Source: Proteobacteria bacterium UBA964 (GTDB lineage: Bacteria > Pseudomonadota > Gammaproteobacteria > Steroidobacterales > Steroidobacteraceae). Taken from it: a stretch of DNA of 24,233 nt. Below are positions 15,304 through 23,385 of the stretch, piece after piece. Positions within the stretch are counted from its first letter, which is position 1; the number at the start of each line of letters is the position of its first letter. The position numbers and the translations under genes were made by a program. Location of the stretch: the NCBI GenBank assembly GCA_002292945.1, contig DBCG01000062.1:1-24233 (forward strand), read 5' to 3'. The notes under the pieces are model-generated. The model was not told the DNA's origin. It did not search any database and saw only the letters and a list, made by a program, of their open reading frames with translations.

Positions 15304-16866
15304 TCACAACCGTCCGGCGGCCTCGTCTTCACGGATCATGCGCAGGATGGAGAGCGCCAACAGCACACCGACCGCGAGCAGGGGCAGACTGACGACGATG
15401 GTGGCGGATTGGACCACCTTCAGACCGCCCTCGACGAACAGCAGCGCGACCGGTGGCACACCGATCGCGAAGGCCCAGAACACGCGCTGCCAGCGCGCGG
15501 GATCCTCGCCGGCACGGATGTCGCGGCTCGCCACCGACGCGAGCGTATAGGACGCCGAATCGTAGGTGGTCGCCATCAAGATGGCGGCGACGGCCAGGAA
15601 GCCGAGGATCGCCAGCGACGGCCACGGAAGCGTCCCGAGCACCTCCGCGAGCGCATACGGGCCGGAGTGCTGCTTCAAAAGTTCGGTGACCTTCAGGGCG
15701 CCGGTGAGCTCGAGGTCGAGGGCGTAGTTGCCGAGCACGATGTAGAAGATACCGGCCCCCAACGTGCCGAAGACCATCAGCCCGAAGATCAGCTCGCGAA
15801 GCGTGCGACCGCGCGAGATGCGTGTCGCGAACAATGCGACGAACGGCGCATAGGCTACCCACCAGGCCCAATAGAACACCGTCCAGCTCTCGATGAATCC
15901 CTTGCGCTCGATGGGGTCCGTCCAGGTCACCATGCGCACGAACTCTTGCACCATGAGGCCGAGGGAGTTGGTGCCCATCTGCAGGATGAACAGCGTCGGC
16001 CCCGCGAGCAGCACGAATCCGAGCAACCCCAAAGCGAGGTAGGTGTTGGTGTCGGCGAGCCGCTTGAAGCCTTTCTCGAGACCGAGGAAGCTGCTGGCCG
16101 CGAAGATCAGCACGCAGACCAAGATGATGATCGCCTCGATGGTGAAGGTCTGCGGGACGCCCGTGAGCTTGGCGAACAGCGCCGCGATCATCGGCGCGGT
16201 CAGCGCGAGCGCTGTCGCACTGCCGCCGATGAGGTTCACCATGTAGATGAAGTCGATGATACGGCCGCGCGTGCTGCTGACGCCGCCGGGCAAGAAGGGC
16301 AGACAGCCTGAGCTCAAGCGCAGGTGAGGCTCACCGCGTTGGTAGAAGGCGTACGCGATCGCGATGGTCGGCAGGCAGAAGATCGCCCAGCCCACCGGGC
16401 CCCAATGGAAGATGCCGTAGGTGGCGGCCCACTCGATGGCGGCCGTGGAGCGAGGCTCGACGCCGAGCGGCGGCGCATCGATGTAGAACGCCCATTCGAC
16501 GACCGCCCAATAGATGAGCGTCGCGCCGACCCCGGCACAGAAGATCATGCCGATCCAGCTCAAGGTGCTGTAGTCAGGCCGGGTGTCCTGGCCGCCGAGC
16601 CGGATCCTGCCGTAGCGACTGAAGGCGATGAAGCCGAGGAACCCGAGCAGCGCGATGACATACCACTGATAGAGGAAGCCGAGATTCTTGGTCAGCAGGT
16701 CGTAGAGACGGATGATCACGACCCCTGCCTGCTGCGGCGCGACGAACACCAACGCGCACACGCCCAGCACCGTCGCCGCCGTGATCGCGAATACCGGCCA
16801 GTCAGCGGGCGGTTCACGAGAGGCGCGGGAAGGTTGCGTCGGCGGCGATTCAGTCCCGGATGCCAC
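15304..16866 (-). CDS. BCCT-family transporter, CaiT-like (carnitine/betaine uptake)
   Basis: A 520-residue membrane protein of the betaine/choline/carnitine transporter family with about 12 helices. It closely resembles E. coli CaiT in the substrate region: YSTLSWI (99-105), PPLGVEP (132-138), FHWGP (153-157) and the signature WTVFYWAWW (328-336) followed by ARISRGRT-like TRISRGRT. The position matching CaiT Arg262, the residue that replaces sodium in that antiporter, is Asn274 (ADTNTY), so sodium-coupled import is more likely than carnitine/butyrobetaine exchange (inference from remembered alignment). Start is GTG at 16866 with GGAGAGG at 16874-16880; upstream in-frame ATGs lie in the cdh coding region and give no plausible sequence. 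It overlaps the end of the cdh gene by 17 bases and is third in the BKACE-cdh-BCCT operon, which points to carnitine as substrate. Betaine or other quaternary amines remain possible. Confidence 0.88.
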   Translation of the reverse strand: MASGTESPPTQPSRASREPPADWPVFAITAATVLGVCALVFVAPQQAGVVIIRLYDLLTKNLGFLYQWYVIALLGFLGFIAFSRYGRIRLGGQDTRPDYSTLSWIGMIFCAGVGATLIYWAVVEWAFYIDAPPLGVEPRSTAAIEWAATYGIFHWGPVGWAIFCLPTIAIAYAFYQRGEPHLRLSSGCLPFLPGGVSSTRGRIIDFIYMVNLIGGSATALALTAPMIAALFAKLTGVPQTFTIEAIIILVCVLIFAASSFLGLEKGFKRLADTNTYLALGLLGFVLLAGPTLFILQMGTNSLGLMVQEFVRMVTWTDPIERKGFIESWTVFYWAWWVAYAPFVALFATRISRGRTLRELIFGLMVFGTLGAGIFYIVLGNYALDLELTGALKVTELLKQHSGPYALAEVLGTLPWPSLAILGFLAVAAILMATTYDSASYTLASVASRDIRAGEDPARWQRVFWAFAIGVPPVALLFVEGGLKVVQSATIVVSLPLLAVGVLLALSILRMIREDEAAGRL

Positions 16867-18301
16867 AGTGGATCCTCTCCGGCCGCGGCAGGGCGGCATG
16901 TTTGACTTGGACGTCCGATAACTTCTGTTGCAGCGCAGGGCCCGGCAGCGACGCGCGACGGGTCGCGAGCGAGACATGCAGCAGCATGTGCTCAGCGGTG
17001 GCGAGCAGCTGCCCGTCGGCGTCATACAGGCGGTTCAGCAGATGCATGCGCTTGCCAGCACCGTCGAGGAGCTGCGTGGTGGCTCGGATCCGTGCCCCGG
17101 CATGCACCTCGGCGAGATGCTTGATGTGCGTCTCGACGGTGAAGTAGCTGCCACCGGAGGCGATGTACGCCGCATCACAACCGACGAGCTCCATGAACCG
17201 ATCGGTGGCTCCGCTGAAGGCCTCGAGGTAGCGCGCCTCGTTCATGTGACCGTTGTAATCGGTCCAATCGATGGGGACGGTGCGGACCAGGGTCTCGACC
17301 GGCTGAGCCCAGTCGGGCTCGGACTGCGCGCTGCGCAGGCGGGCGTCATGTTCCCGCAGCAGATGTCCTGAAGCCCAATCCCGACCCTTCAGCGCGCGCA
17401 TCATCGCCACGAGGTTGTCGTCGCGGATACGCTCGAGCTCCCGGATGCTGTGCATGCCGGACTGGGCGTCCGATTGCGAGGCGATCTTGTCGATCAGTGC
17501 CTCGTCGAGTTCGGGGACATCGGTAAGACGCGTCCACGGCCAGCTGAGGCAGGGTCCGAACTGCGCGATGAAATGCCGCATGCCGGCCTCGCCGCCCGCG
17601 ACGCGGTAGGTCTCGAACAAGCCCATCTGTGCCCAGCGGATGCCGAAGCCGAAGCGGATGACATCGTCGATCTCGGTGGTGGTGGCGATGTCGTCCTTGA
17701 CGAGCCACAGCGCCTCGCGCCAGACGGCCTCGAGGAATCGGTCGGCGACATGCGCGTCGATCTCGCGACGGATGCGCAGCGGCATCATGCCGAGGGCGCG
17801 CATCGTCTGCATCGCCCCGGTGACGAACGCGTCGGTGGCGCTGGTGTGCGGCACCACCTCGACCACGGGCAGCAGGTACACCGGGTTGAAGGGATGCACG
17901 ACCATCACCTGTCCGGGCCGCGGGATGCCGGCACCGAGTTCGGAAGGCTTGAACCCGGAGGTCGACGAGCCGATCACGACATCGGCGGAGATGACAGCCT
18001 GGATCTGGGTGAGCACGCGGTGCTTGAGATCGAGCCGCTCCGGCACAGACTCCTGGATCCAGCTCGCCCCAGCAACGGCTTCCTCCACGGTGGCGCAGAG
18101 CCGCCACTTCCCCTCGGGCGGCAGCGCGGTGTCATAGAGCCCGGGCAGCGAGCGCCGGGCGTTACCGAGGACTTCCGTGAGTTTGCGATCGGCTTCGGGA
18201 TCCGGGTCGAAGACTTGGACATCCCAGCCGTTCAGCAGGAACCGTGCGAGCCATCCCCCACCGATGACGCCGCCCCCGATGACTGCGGCGACCGGCCTCA
18301 T
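16850..18301 (-). CDS. lcdH: L-carnitine dehydrogenase fused to betainyl-CoA thioesterase
   Basis: A 483-residue bifunctional protein. Residues about 1-315 are a 3-hydroxyacyl-CoA-dehydrogenase-type NAD enzyme: Rossmann IGGGVIGGGW (8-17), the acidic end of strand 2 at FDPDPEA, SSTSG (112-116), and the catalytic His136 in VVHPFNP. This domain oxidises L-carnitine to 3-dehydrocarnitine. Residues about 330-470 are a 4HBT hotdog thioesterase with PIDWTDYNGHMNEARY (343-358), Asp347 and the NGHMN loop being the likely active site. Such fusions are known in Sinorhizobium; in Pseudomonas the two are separate (cdhA and a thioesterase). The thioesterase should hydrolyse betainyl-CoA made by BKACE and probably carnitinyl-CoA. 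ATG 18301 overlaps the BKACE stop by 4 bases (ATGA). Confidence 0.92.
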   Translation of the reverse strand: MRPVAAVIGGGVIGGGWLARFLLNGWDVQVFDPDPEADRKLTEVLGNARRSLPGLYDTALPPEGKWRLCATVEEAVAGASWIQESVPERLDLKHRVLTQIQAVISADVVIGSSTSGFKPSELGAGIPRPGQVMVVHPFNPVYLLPVVEVVPHTSATDAFVTGAMQTMRALGMMPLRIRREIDAHVADRFLEAVWREALWLVKDDIATTTEIDDVIRFGFGIRWAQMGLFETYRVAGGEAGMRHFIAQFGPCLSWPWTRLTDVPELDEALIDKIASQSDAQSGMHSIRELERIRDDNLVAMMRALKGRDWASGHLLREHDARLRSAQSEPDWAQPVETLVRTVPIDWTDYNGHMNEARYLEAFSGATDRFMELVGCDAAYIASGGSYFTVETHIKHLAEVHAGARIRATTQLLDGAGKRMHLLNRLYDADGQLLATAEHMLLHVSLATRRASLPGPALQQKLSDVQVKHAALPRPERIHCGIRD

Positions 18302-19218
18302 GCGTGGGCGACCGGCGCGCGCTTGACGAGACCCAGCTTGCTGCGGACTTCGGCAGGGCTGATGACGCGCGCACCCAGACGCTCGATGATGCCGACCGCG
18401 CGCTCGACGAGGTCCTCGTTGCGTGCCAGCACGCCCTTGTCGAGCCAGAGGTTGTCCTCGAGACCGACCCGCACGTTGCCACCCGCGAGCACGGCGGCGG
18501 CCACATAGGGCATCTGGTCGCGGCCGAGGCTGAATGCCGACCAGGTCCAGTCAGAGGGCACGTTGTGGACCATCGCCATGAAGGTGTCGAGGTCGTTGGG
18601 CGCGCCCCAGGGGATGCCCATGCAGAGCTGCACCAGCGCTGGGCTGTCGAGCACACCCTCCTCGACGAGACGCTTGGCGAACCAGAGGTGCCCGGTGTCA
18701 AAGGCCTCGATCTCGGGGCGCACGCCGAGCTTCGTCATCATGCCGCCCATCGCCCGCAGCATGCCGGGGGTGTTGGTCATGACATAGTCGGCTTCGGCGA
18801 AGTTCATGGTCCCGCAGTCGAGCGTGCAGATCTCGGGAAGGCAGTCGGCGATCGGCCGCATGCGGTCCTCCGCGCTGCCCATGTCGGTGCCGACCGGATT
18901 GAGCGGCAGCGGAGCTTCGGGCGGCCCGAGGACCAGGTCGCCGCCCATGCCGGCGGTGAGGTTCACGACGACATCGGTGTCCGAATCACGGATGCGGTCG
19001 ACCAGCTCGCGGTAGAGCTTGGGGTCGCGGCTCGCCTTGCCGGTTTCGGGGTCCCGGACATGGCAATGGACGACGGCGGCACCGGCTTTGGCGGCGGCGA
19101 TGGCGCTGGCGGCGATGTCGCGCGGCGAACGGGGTACGTGATGCGAGCGGTCCTGGGTGCCACCCGAGCCCGTGACAGCGCAGGTGATGAAGACTTCGCG
19201 ACTGATCTGCAGCGGCAT
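18298..19218 (-). CDS. BKACE family 3-dehydrocarnitine cleavage enzyme
   Basis: A 306-residue TIM-barrel beta-keto acid cleavage enzyme (DUF849). It would condense 3-dehydrocarnitine with acetyl-CoA and cleave it into betainyl-CoA and acetoacetate. Zinc ligands expected for the family are visible: His51 and His53 in VVHCHVR, and Glu254 in VRVGLEDN. FITCAVTGSG at the N terminus and the FDTGHLW loop are typical. Start ATG 19218 with GGGAG about eight bases upstream; residues further upstream in the frame are antisense to the acyl-CoA dehydrogenase gene. Substrate assignment rests on the overlap with the carnitine dehydrogenase fusion and on the characterised S. meliloti pathway. Pseudomonas uses the unrelated DhcAB transferase for this step. 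Confidence 0.9.
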   Translation of the reverse strand: MPLQISREVFITCAVTGSGGTQDRSHHVPRSPRDIAASAIAAAKAGAAVVHCHVRDPETGKASRDPKLYRELVDRIRDSDTDVVVNLTAGMGGDLVLGPPEAPLPLNPVGTDMGSAEDRMRPIADCLPEICTLDCGTMNFAEADYVMTNTPGMLRAMGGMMTKLGVRPEIEAFDTGHLWFAKRLVEEGVLDSPALVQLCMGIPWGAPNDLDTFMAMVHNVPSDWTWSAFSLGRDQMPYVAAAVLAGGNVRVGLEDNLWLDKGVLARNEDLVERAVGIIERLGARVISPAEVRSKLGLVKRAPVAHA

Positions 19219-19296
19219 GCAGCCCCGCTCCCGTGGGTTTATGCTTGTGACTTCAATCATGCCATAGATGCGGGCAGACGCCAGCGGCGGAGAACT
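19219..19296. promoter_or_regulatory. Divergent promoter region of the carnitine / butyrobetaine operons
   Basis: Seventy-eight bases separate the two divergent starts, so both promoters must lie here or in the coding ends. The middle (19238-19268) is locally less GC-rich and would be the place for promoter elements, but I cannot assign hexamers. I see no clear inverted repeat and no BetI-type half-sites. No regulator gene of the CdhR or CaiF type is in the window. Confidence 0.5.
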
Positions 19297-20460
19297 ATGC
19301 ACTTTTCCCTCACCGAAGAGCAGCGGCTGATCGTCGATACCACCCGCGAGTTCGTCGCCAACGAGCTCTTCCCCCACGAGGCCGAGGTCGAGGCGACCGG
19401 CCGCTTGCGCCCCGAGCTGCGCGACGAGATCAAGCGCAAGGCCATCGGAGCGGGTCTCTACGCCGCCAACATGCCCGCCGAGGTCGGCGGCGCCGGACTC
19501 GACACGCTCACCTGGATCCTCTACGAGCGCGAGCTCGGCCGCGCCAACTACGCTCTGCATTGGACCTGCGTCGGCAGGCCCTCGAACATCCTCATGGCTT
19601 GCGAGGGCGATCAGCGCGAGCGGTATCTCCTGCCTGCTGTGCGTGGTGAGCGCTCGGAATGCCTCGCCATGACCGAGCCGGGCGCCGGCTCCGACCTGCG
19701 CGGCATGAAGACCCGCGCGCGTCAGGATGGAGACGACTTCGTCATCAACGGCACCAAACATTTCATCAGCCACGCCGACGAAGCGGATTTCGTGGTGCTG
19801 TTCGCCGCGACGGGTGAGGAGAGCTCAGCCCGCGGAAACCGCGCCCTCATCACCGCGTTCCTGATCGACCGCGGTACACCGGGCTTCCAAGTGCTCGATG
19901 GCTACAAAAGCGTCTCCCACCGCGGCTACAGCAACTGCATCCTGCAGTTCGACGACTGCCGCGTGCCGAAGTCGCAGGTGCTCGGTGAGATCGGGCGCGG
20001 GTTCGAGGTCGCGAATCAATGGCTCGGCGCGACGCGACTGCAGGTGGCCGCCACCTGCTTGGGACGCGCCGAACGCGCCCTCGATCTCGCGACGCGCTGG
20101 GCCGCGGAGCGCCAGCAATTCGGCCAGCAGATCGGCAAGTTCCAAGGCGTCTCCTTCAAGCTCGCGGACATGGCGACGGAACTGAAGGCCGCCGAGTTGC
20201 TGACCTTCGAGGCGGCGTGGAAGGTCGACCAAGGCACGGTGACGGACTCCGACATGGCGATGGCCAAACTCAAGGCGACCGAGATGCTGGCCTTCGTCGC
20301 CGACGAGGCCATCCAGATCCACGGCGGGATGGGCCTGATGTCCGACCTGCCCCTCGAGCGCATCTGGCGCGACGCGCGGGTCGAGCGCATCTGGGAAGGC
20401 ACCTCCGAGATCCAGCGTCACATCATCTCGCGTGCGCTGCTGCGGCCGCTCGGCGCCTGA
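19297..20460 (+). CDS. Acyl-CoA dehydrogenase, probably gamma-butyrobetainyl-CoA dehydrogenase
   Basis: A 387-residue FAD enzyme of the acyl-CoA dehydrogenase family, full length. Family blocks are MTEPGAGSDL (125-134), ERQQFGQQIGKFQGV (271-285), QIHGGMGLM (340-348) and the catalytic base Glu367 in RIWEGTSEIQ. It would form crotonobetainyl-CoA from gamma-butyrobetainyl-CoA, the reverse of what CaiA does in anaerobic enteric bacteria. Substrate is inferred from the operon with an acyl-CoA synthetase and a CaiD-like hydratase and from the divergent carnitine genes. ATG 19297 has GGAG at 19289-19292; the long upstream frame is antisense to BKACE. The next gene's ATG follows its stop codon with no spacing. 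Confidence 0.88.
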   Translation: MHFSLTEEQRLIVDTTREFVANELFPHEAEVEATGRLRPELRDEIKRKAIGAGLYAANMPAEVGGAGLDTLTWILYERELGRANYALHWTCVGRPSNILMACEGDQRERYLLPAVRGERSECLAMTEPGAGSDLRGMKTRARQDGDDFVINGTKHFISHADEADFVVLFAATGEESSARGNRALITAFLIDRGTPGFQVLDGYKSVSHRGYSNCILQFDDCRVPKSQVLGEIGRGFEVANQWLGATRLQVAATCLGRAERALDLATRWAAERQQFGQQIGKFQGVSFKLADMATELKAAELLTFEAAWKVDQGTVTDSDMAMAKLKATEMLAFVADEAIQIHGGMGLMSDLPLERIWRDARVERIWEGTSEIQRHIISRALLRPLGA

Positions 20461-22518
20461 ATGCGGCTGCAACGGCTGCTCCATCCGCGCTCGATCGCCT
20501 TCATCGGCGGCAGCGAATGCGCCATCGCCCTCGAGCGCACCCAGGCGCTCGGCTTCGAGGGTCGGATCTGGGCCGTCAATCCACGCCGTCCACAGCTGGG
20601 TGGCGTGCCGACCATCCCCTCGATCACCGACATCGACGGCTCGCCCGATGCCGCGTTCATCGCCCTGCCGCGCGCGCTGACGCCGGAGGCGGTCGCGGCA
20701 CTGCGCGCGCTCGGCTGCGGTGGCGCCGTGATCTACGCTGCGGGCTTCGCCGAGACGGGTGACCTCGACCGTCAGCGCGCGCTGCTCGAGGCCGCCGACG
20801 GCATGCCGCTGCTCGGCCCGAACTGCTACGGCTTCATCAACACCACGGCCCGCGTCGCGCTGTGGCCGGACGAGCACGCGCTCAGCCCCGTCGAGCGCGG
20901 CGTCGCGCTCGTCACCCAGTCGGGGAACATCGGCTGCAATCTCACCATGATGCAGCGCGGACTGCCGATCGCGGCGCTGCTCACGCTCGGCAACCAGGCG
21001 GATGTCGATATCGCCGCGGCGGTGGATGCGTTCGCGCAGGACCCGCGCATCACCGCCATCGGTCTGCACATCGAGGGGCTGCGCGATCCGCAGGCCTTCG
21101 CGGCCGCCGCTGCGCGGGCGCAGGCGGCGGGCAAGCCGGTGGTCGCGCTCAAGACCGGCCGCTCGCCGCAGGGCGCACGCATCGCCCTGAGCCATACCGC
21201 ATCGATGGCGGGCGAGGACCGCATCTGCGAGGCGCTCTTCGAACGCTACGGCGTGGCGCGGGTACCCACCCTCTCCGCGCTGGTCGAAACGCTCAAGCTG
21301 CTGCACTTCGGCGGACCGATCACGGGGCGTCGATTGGTATCTTTGAGTTGCTCGGGTGGCGAGGCTGCGCTCGTCGCCGATCTTGCGCCGGCGCATGGGC
21401 TCTCCTTCCCACCGTTCAGCGAGGCGGCGGCCCGCGGCGTCGCCGCGACGCTCAACGACCTCGTGCACATCGACAACCCGCTCGACTACCACACCTTCAT
21501 CTGGAACCAGCGCGAGGCGCTCGAGAACACCTTCGCCGCGGCGATGGCCGGCGGCTTCGATACCGCGCTGCTGATCCTCGACACGCCGACGCACCCTGCG
21601 ATGAAACCGGATGCCTGGCTCGTCACCGCGCGTGCTTGGGCGGCGGCGCAGCGGCGGGTCGGCGCCCGGGCGGTGGTGGTCGCGACGCTACCTGAGGGGA
21701 TGCCACCCCGCCTCGCCGACGAACTCGGTGCAGCGGGCATCGCACCGCTGATCGGCATCGAGGATGCGCTGAGCGCATTGGCGGCGGCGGCGGCGATCGG
21801 CGAGCGGTATGCGCGACCGGTGGCCGCGCTCCCGTGGCCGACCGGCCCGACGTCCCGCGCCATGCCCGACGACGACCTCAACGCCGCCACGACAGGACGG
21901 GTGGTGCGCGAGTCCGAGGCGAAGGCGCTGCTGGCACGGTACGGGCTTGTGGTCCCCATGACGGCCGAGTGCGCGCTGGCCGACGCGCCGCAGGTCGCCG
22001 CAGGCATCGGCTTCCCCGTGGTGCTCAAGATCTCGGACGAGTCGATCGCACACAAGAGCGATGTCGGCGGCGTCGCGCTCGGTCTGCGTTCAGCCGACGA
22101 GGTCACCGCGGCCGCCGGGCGCATGGCGGCGCTCGGCGATCGCGTGCTCGTCGAGCAGATGGTCGGCGGCGCGGTCGCGGAGCTCATCGTCGGCGTGGTG
22201 CGCGACCCGCAGTTCGGTTTCGCGCTCCTCATCGGTGCGGGCGGCGTGCTCGCGGAGCTGATCACCGACTCCGTGACGCTGCTGCTGCCCGCGACGCACG
22301 AGGACATCGAGCGCGCCGTCAAGCGTCTGCGGGTCTGGACGCTCATCGAGGGCCATCGCGGCCGCAAGGGCGATGCCGATTCGGTGCTGCGCGCCATCGA
22401 GGCGATCGCGGACTTCGCCGAAGCGCACCGCGACGATCTGCTCGAACTCGATGTGAACCCCCTGCTCGTCCTGCCCGACCGTGCGGTCGCGGTGGATGCG
22501 CTCATCAAGACGAGGTGA
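20461..22518 (+). CDS. NDP-forming acyl-CoA synthetase (probable gamma-butyrobetaine-CoA ligase)
   Basis: A 685-residue single-chain member of the ADP-forming acetyl-CoA synthetase superfamily. Order: CoA-binding Rossmann domain (about 1-130, IAFIGGS, GPNCYGFINT), succinyl-CoA-ligase-like domains (about 145-440) with the phosphohistidine His245 in ALSHTASMAGED, and an ATP-grasp domain (about 465-685) with VVLKISDESIAHKSDVGGV. The reaction is acid + CoA + ATP to acyl-CoA + ADP + phosphate. Its position between the acyl-CoA dehydrogenase and CaiD-like genes indicates activation of gamma-butyrobetaine (perhaps also crotonobetaine or carnitine). It replaces CaiC, an AMP-forming ligase from an unrelated family. 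Start ATG is directly adjacent to the previous TGA; the caiD ATG is 2 bases beyond its stop. Confidence 0.85.
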   Translation: MRLQRLLHPRSIAFIGGSECAIALERTQALGFEGRIWAVNPRRPQLGGVPTIPSITDIDGSPDAAFIALPRALTPEAVAALRALGCGGAVIYAAGFAETGDLDRQRALLEAADGMPLLGPNCYGFINTTARVALWPDEHALSPVERGVALVTQSGNIGCNLTMMQRGLPIAALLTLGNQADVDIAAAVDAFAQDPRITAIGLHIEGLRDPQAFAAAAARAQAAGKPVVALKTGRSPQGARIALSHTASMAGEDRICEALFERYGVARVPTLSALVETLKLLHFGGPITGRRLVSLSCSGGEAALVADLAPAHGLSFPPFSEAAARGVAATLNDLVHIDNPLDYHTFIWNQREALENTFAAAMAGGFDTALLILDTPTHPAMKPDAWLVTARAWAAAQRRVGARAVVVATLPEGMPPRLADELGAAGIAPLIGIEDALSALAAAAAIGERYARPVAALPWPTGPTSRAMPDDDLNAATTGRVVRESEAKALLARYGLVVPMTAECALADAPQVAAGIGFPVVLKISDESIAHKSDVGGVALGLRSADEVTAAAGRMAALGDRVLVEQMVGGAVAELIVGVVRDPQFGFALLIGAGGVLAELITDSVTLLLPATHEDIERAVKRLRVWTLIEGHRGRKGDADSVLRAIEAIADFAEAHRDDLLELDVNPLLVLPDRAVAVDALIKTR

Positions 22519-22520
22519 CC

Positions 22521-23303
22521 ATGACCAGCCCCATCCGTACCGAACGACGCGGCGCCGTGCTCGAAGTGACCCTCGACCGCCCAAAGGCCAACGCCATCGA
22601 TGCGGCGACGAGTCGCATCATGGGCGAGGTGTTCGCGGGCTTCCGCGACGACCCGGAATTGCGGGTCGCGATCCTCACCGCCGCCGGTGATCGTTTTTTT
22701 TCGCCGGGCTGGGACCTCAAGGCTGCGGCTGCGGGCGAGGCACCGGACTCCGATTACGGCGTCGGCGGCTTCGGCGGATTACAGGAGTTGCCGGGACTGA
22801 ACAAACCCGTGATCTGCGCCATCAACGGCCTCGCCTTCGGCGGCGGCTTCGAGATCGCGCTCTCTTGCGACATCCTGATCGCGGCTGAGCACGCGACCTT
22901 TGCGCTGCCCGAGATCAACTCCGGCACGGTGGCCGATGCGGCCTCGATCAAATTGCCCCGCCGTATCCCGTTCCATGTCGCGATGGAGCTCCTGCTCACG
23001 GGGCGCCGCATCGACGCCCTAGAAGCGAAGCAGTGGGGGCTCGTCAACGAGATCGTCTCCGCCGATCGACTGATGGAACGCGCGCGCGAACTCGCGCAGC
23101 AACTCGCCGAAGGTCCGCCGCTCGTGTTCGCGGCGATCAAAGAGATCATCCGCCAGACCTCGCATCTGCCCGTCCAAGAGGCGTTCGACCAGGTCACCAA
23201 GCGCCGACTGCCGACCGTGGACCGGCTCTACAGCAGCGAAGACCAGAAAGAAGGCGCGCGCGCCTTCGCCGAGAAGCGCAAGCCGGTCTGGCGAGGACGC
23301 TGA
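22521..23303 (+). CDS. caiD: Crotonobetainyl-CoA hydratase (CaiD-like)
   Basis: A 260-residue crotonase that adds water to crotonobetainyl-CoA to give L-carnitinyl-CoA. Similarity to E. coli CaiD is strong throughout: DRPKANAIDA (19-28), GEVFAGFRDDP, FFSPGWDLKAAA (59-70), GEAPD, and the ending AFAEKRKPVWRGR. The two catalytic glutamates of CaiD, Glu111 (AFGGGFE) and Glu131 (FALPE), are present at the same numbers; comparison is from memory. GAGG at 22512-22515 precedes the ATG by five bases. A run of eight T at 22694-22701 encodes Phe-Phe within codons 59-60. It is the last gene of the dehydrogenase-synthetase-hydratase operon. Confidence 0.9.
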   Translation: MTSPIRTERRGAVLEVTLDRPKANAIDAATSRIMGEVFAGFRDDPELRVAILTAAGDRFFSPGWDLKAAAAGEAPDSDYGVGGFGGLQELPGLNKPVICAINGLAFGGGFEIALSCDILIAAEHATFALPEINSGTVADAASIKLPRRIPFHVAMELLLTGRRIDALEAKQWGLVNEIVSADRLMERARELAQQLAEGPPLVFAAIKEIIRQTSHLPVQEAFDQVTKRRLPTVDRLYSSEDQKEGARAFAEKRKPVWRGR

Positions 23304-23385
23304 GCCGCACACTCGATGCCAAGAGGCGACATGCCATGGCGCGTCGGCTCAAGACAGTGCGACGTCAAAGGCGTACAACCGACCC

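Noticed and set aside
16867..17025. BCCT gene starting at 17025
   Set aside because: The extra Cys/Arg/Ser-rich residues lie inside the thioesterase coding region; the GTG at 16866 has a proper ribosome site.
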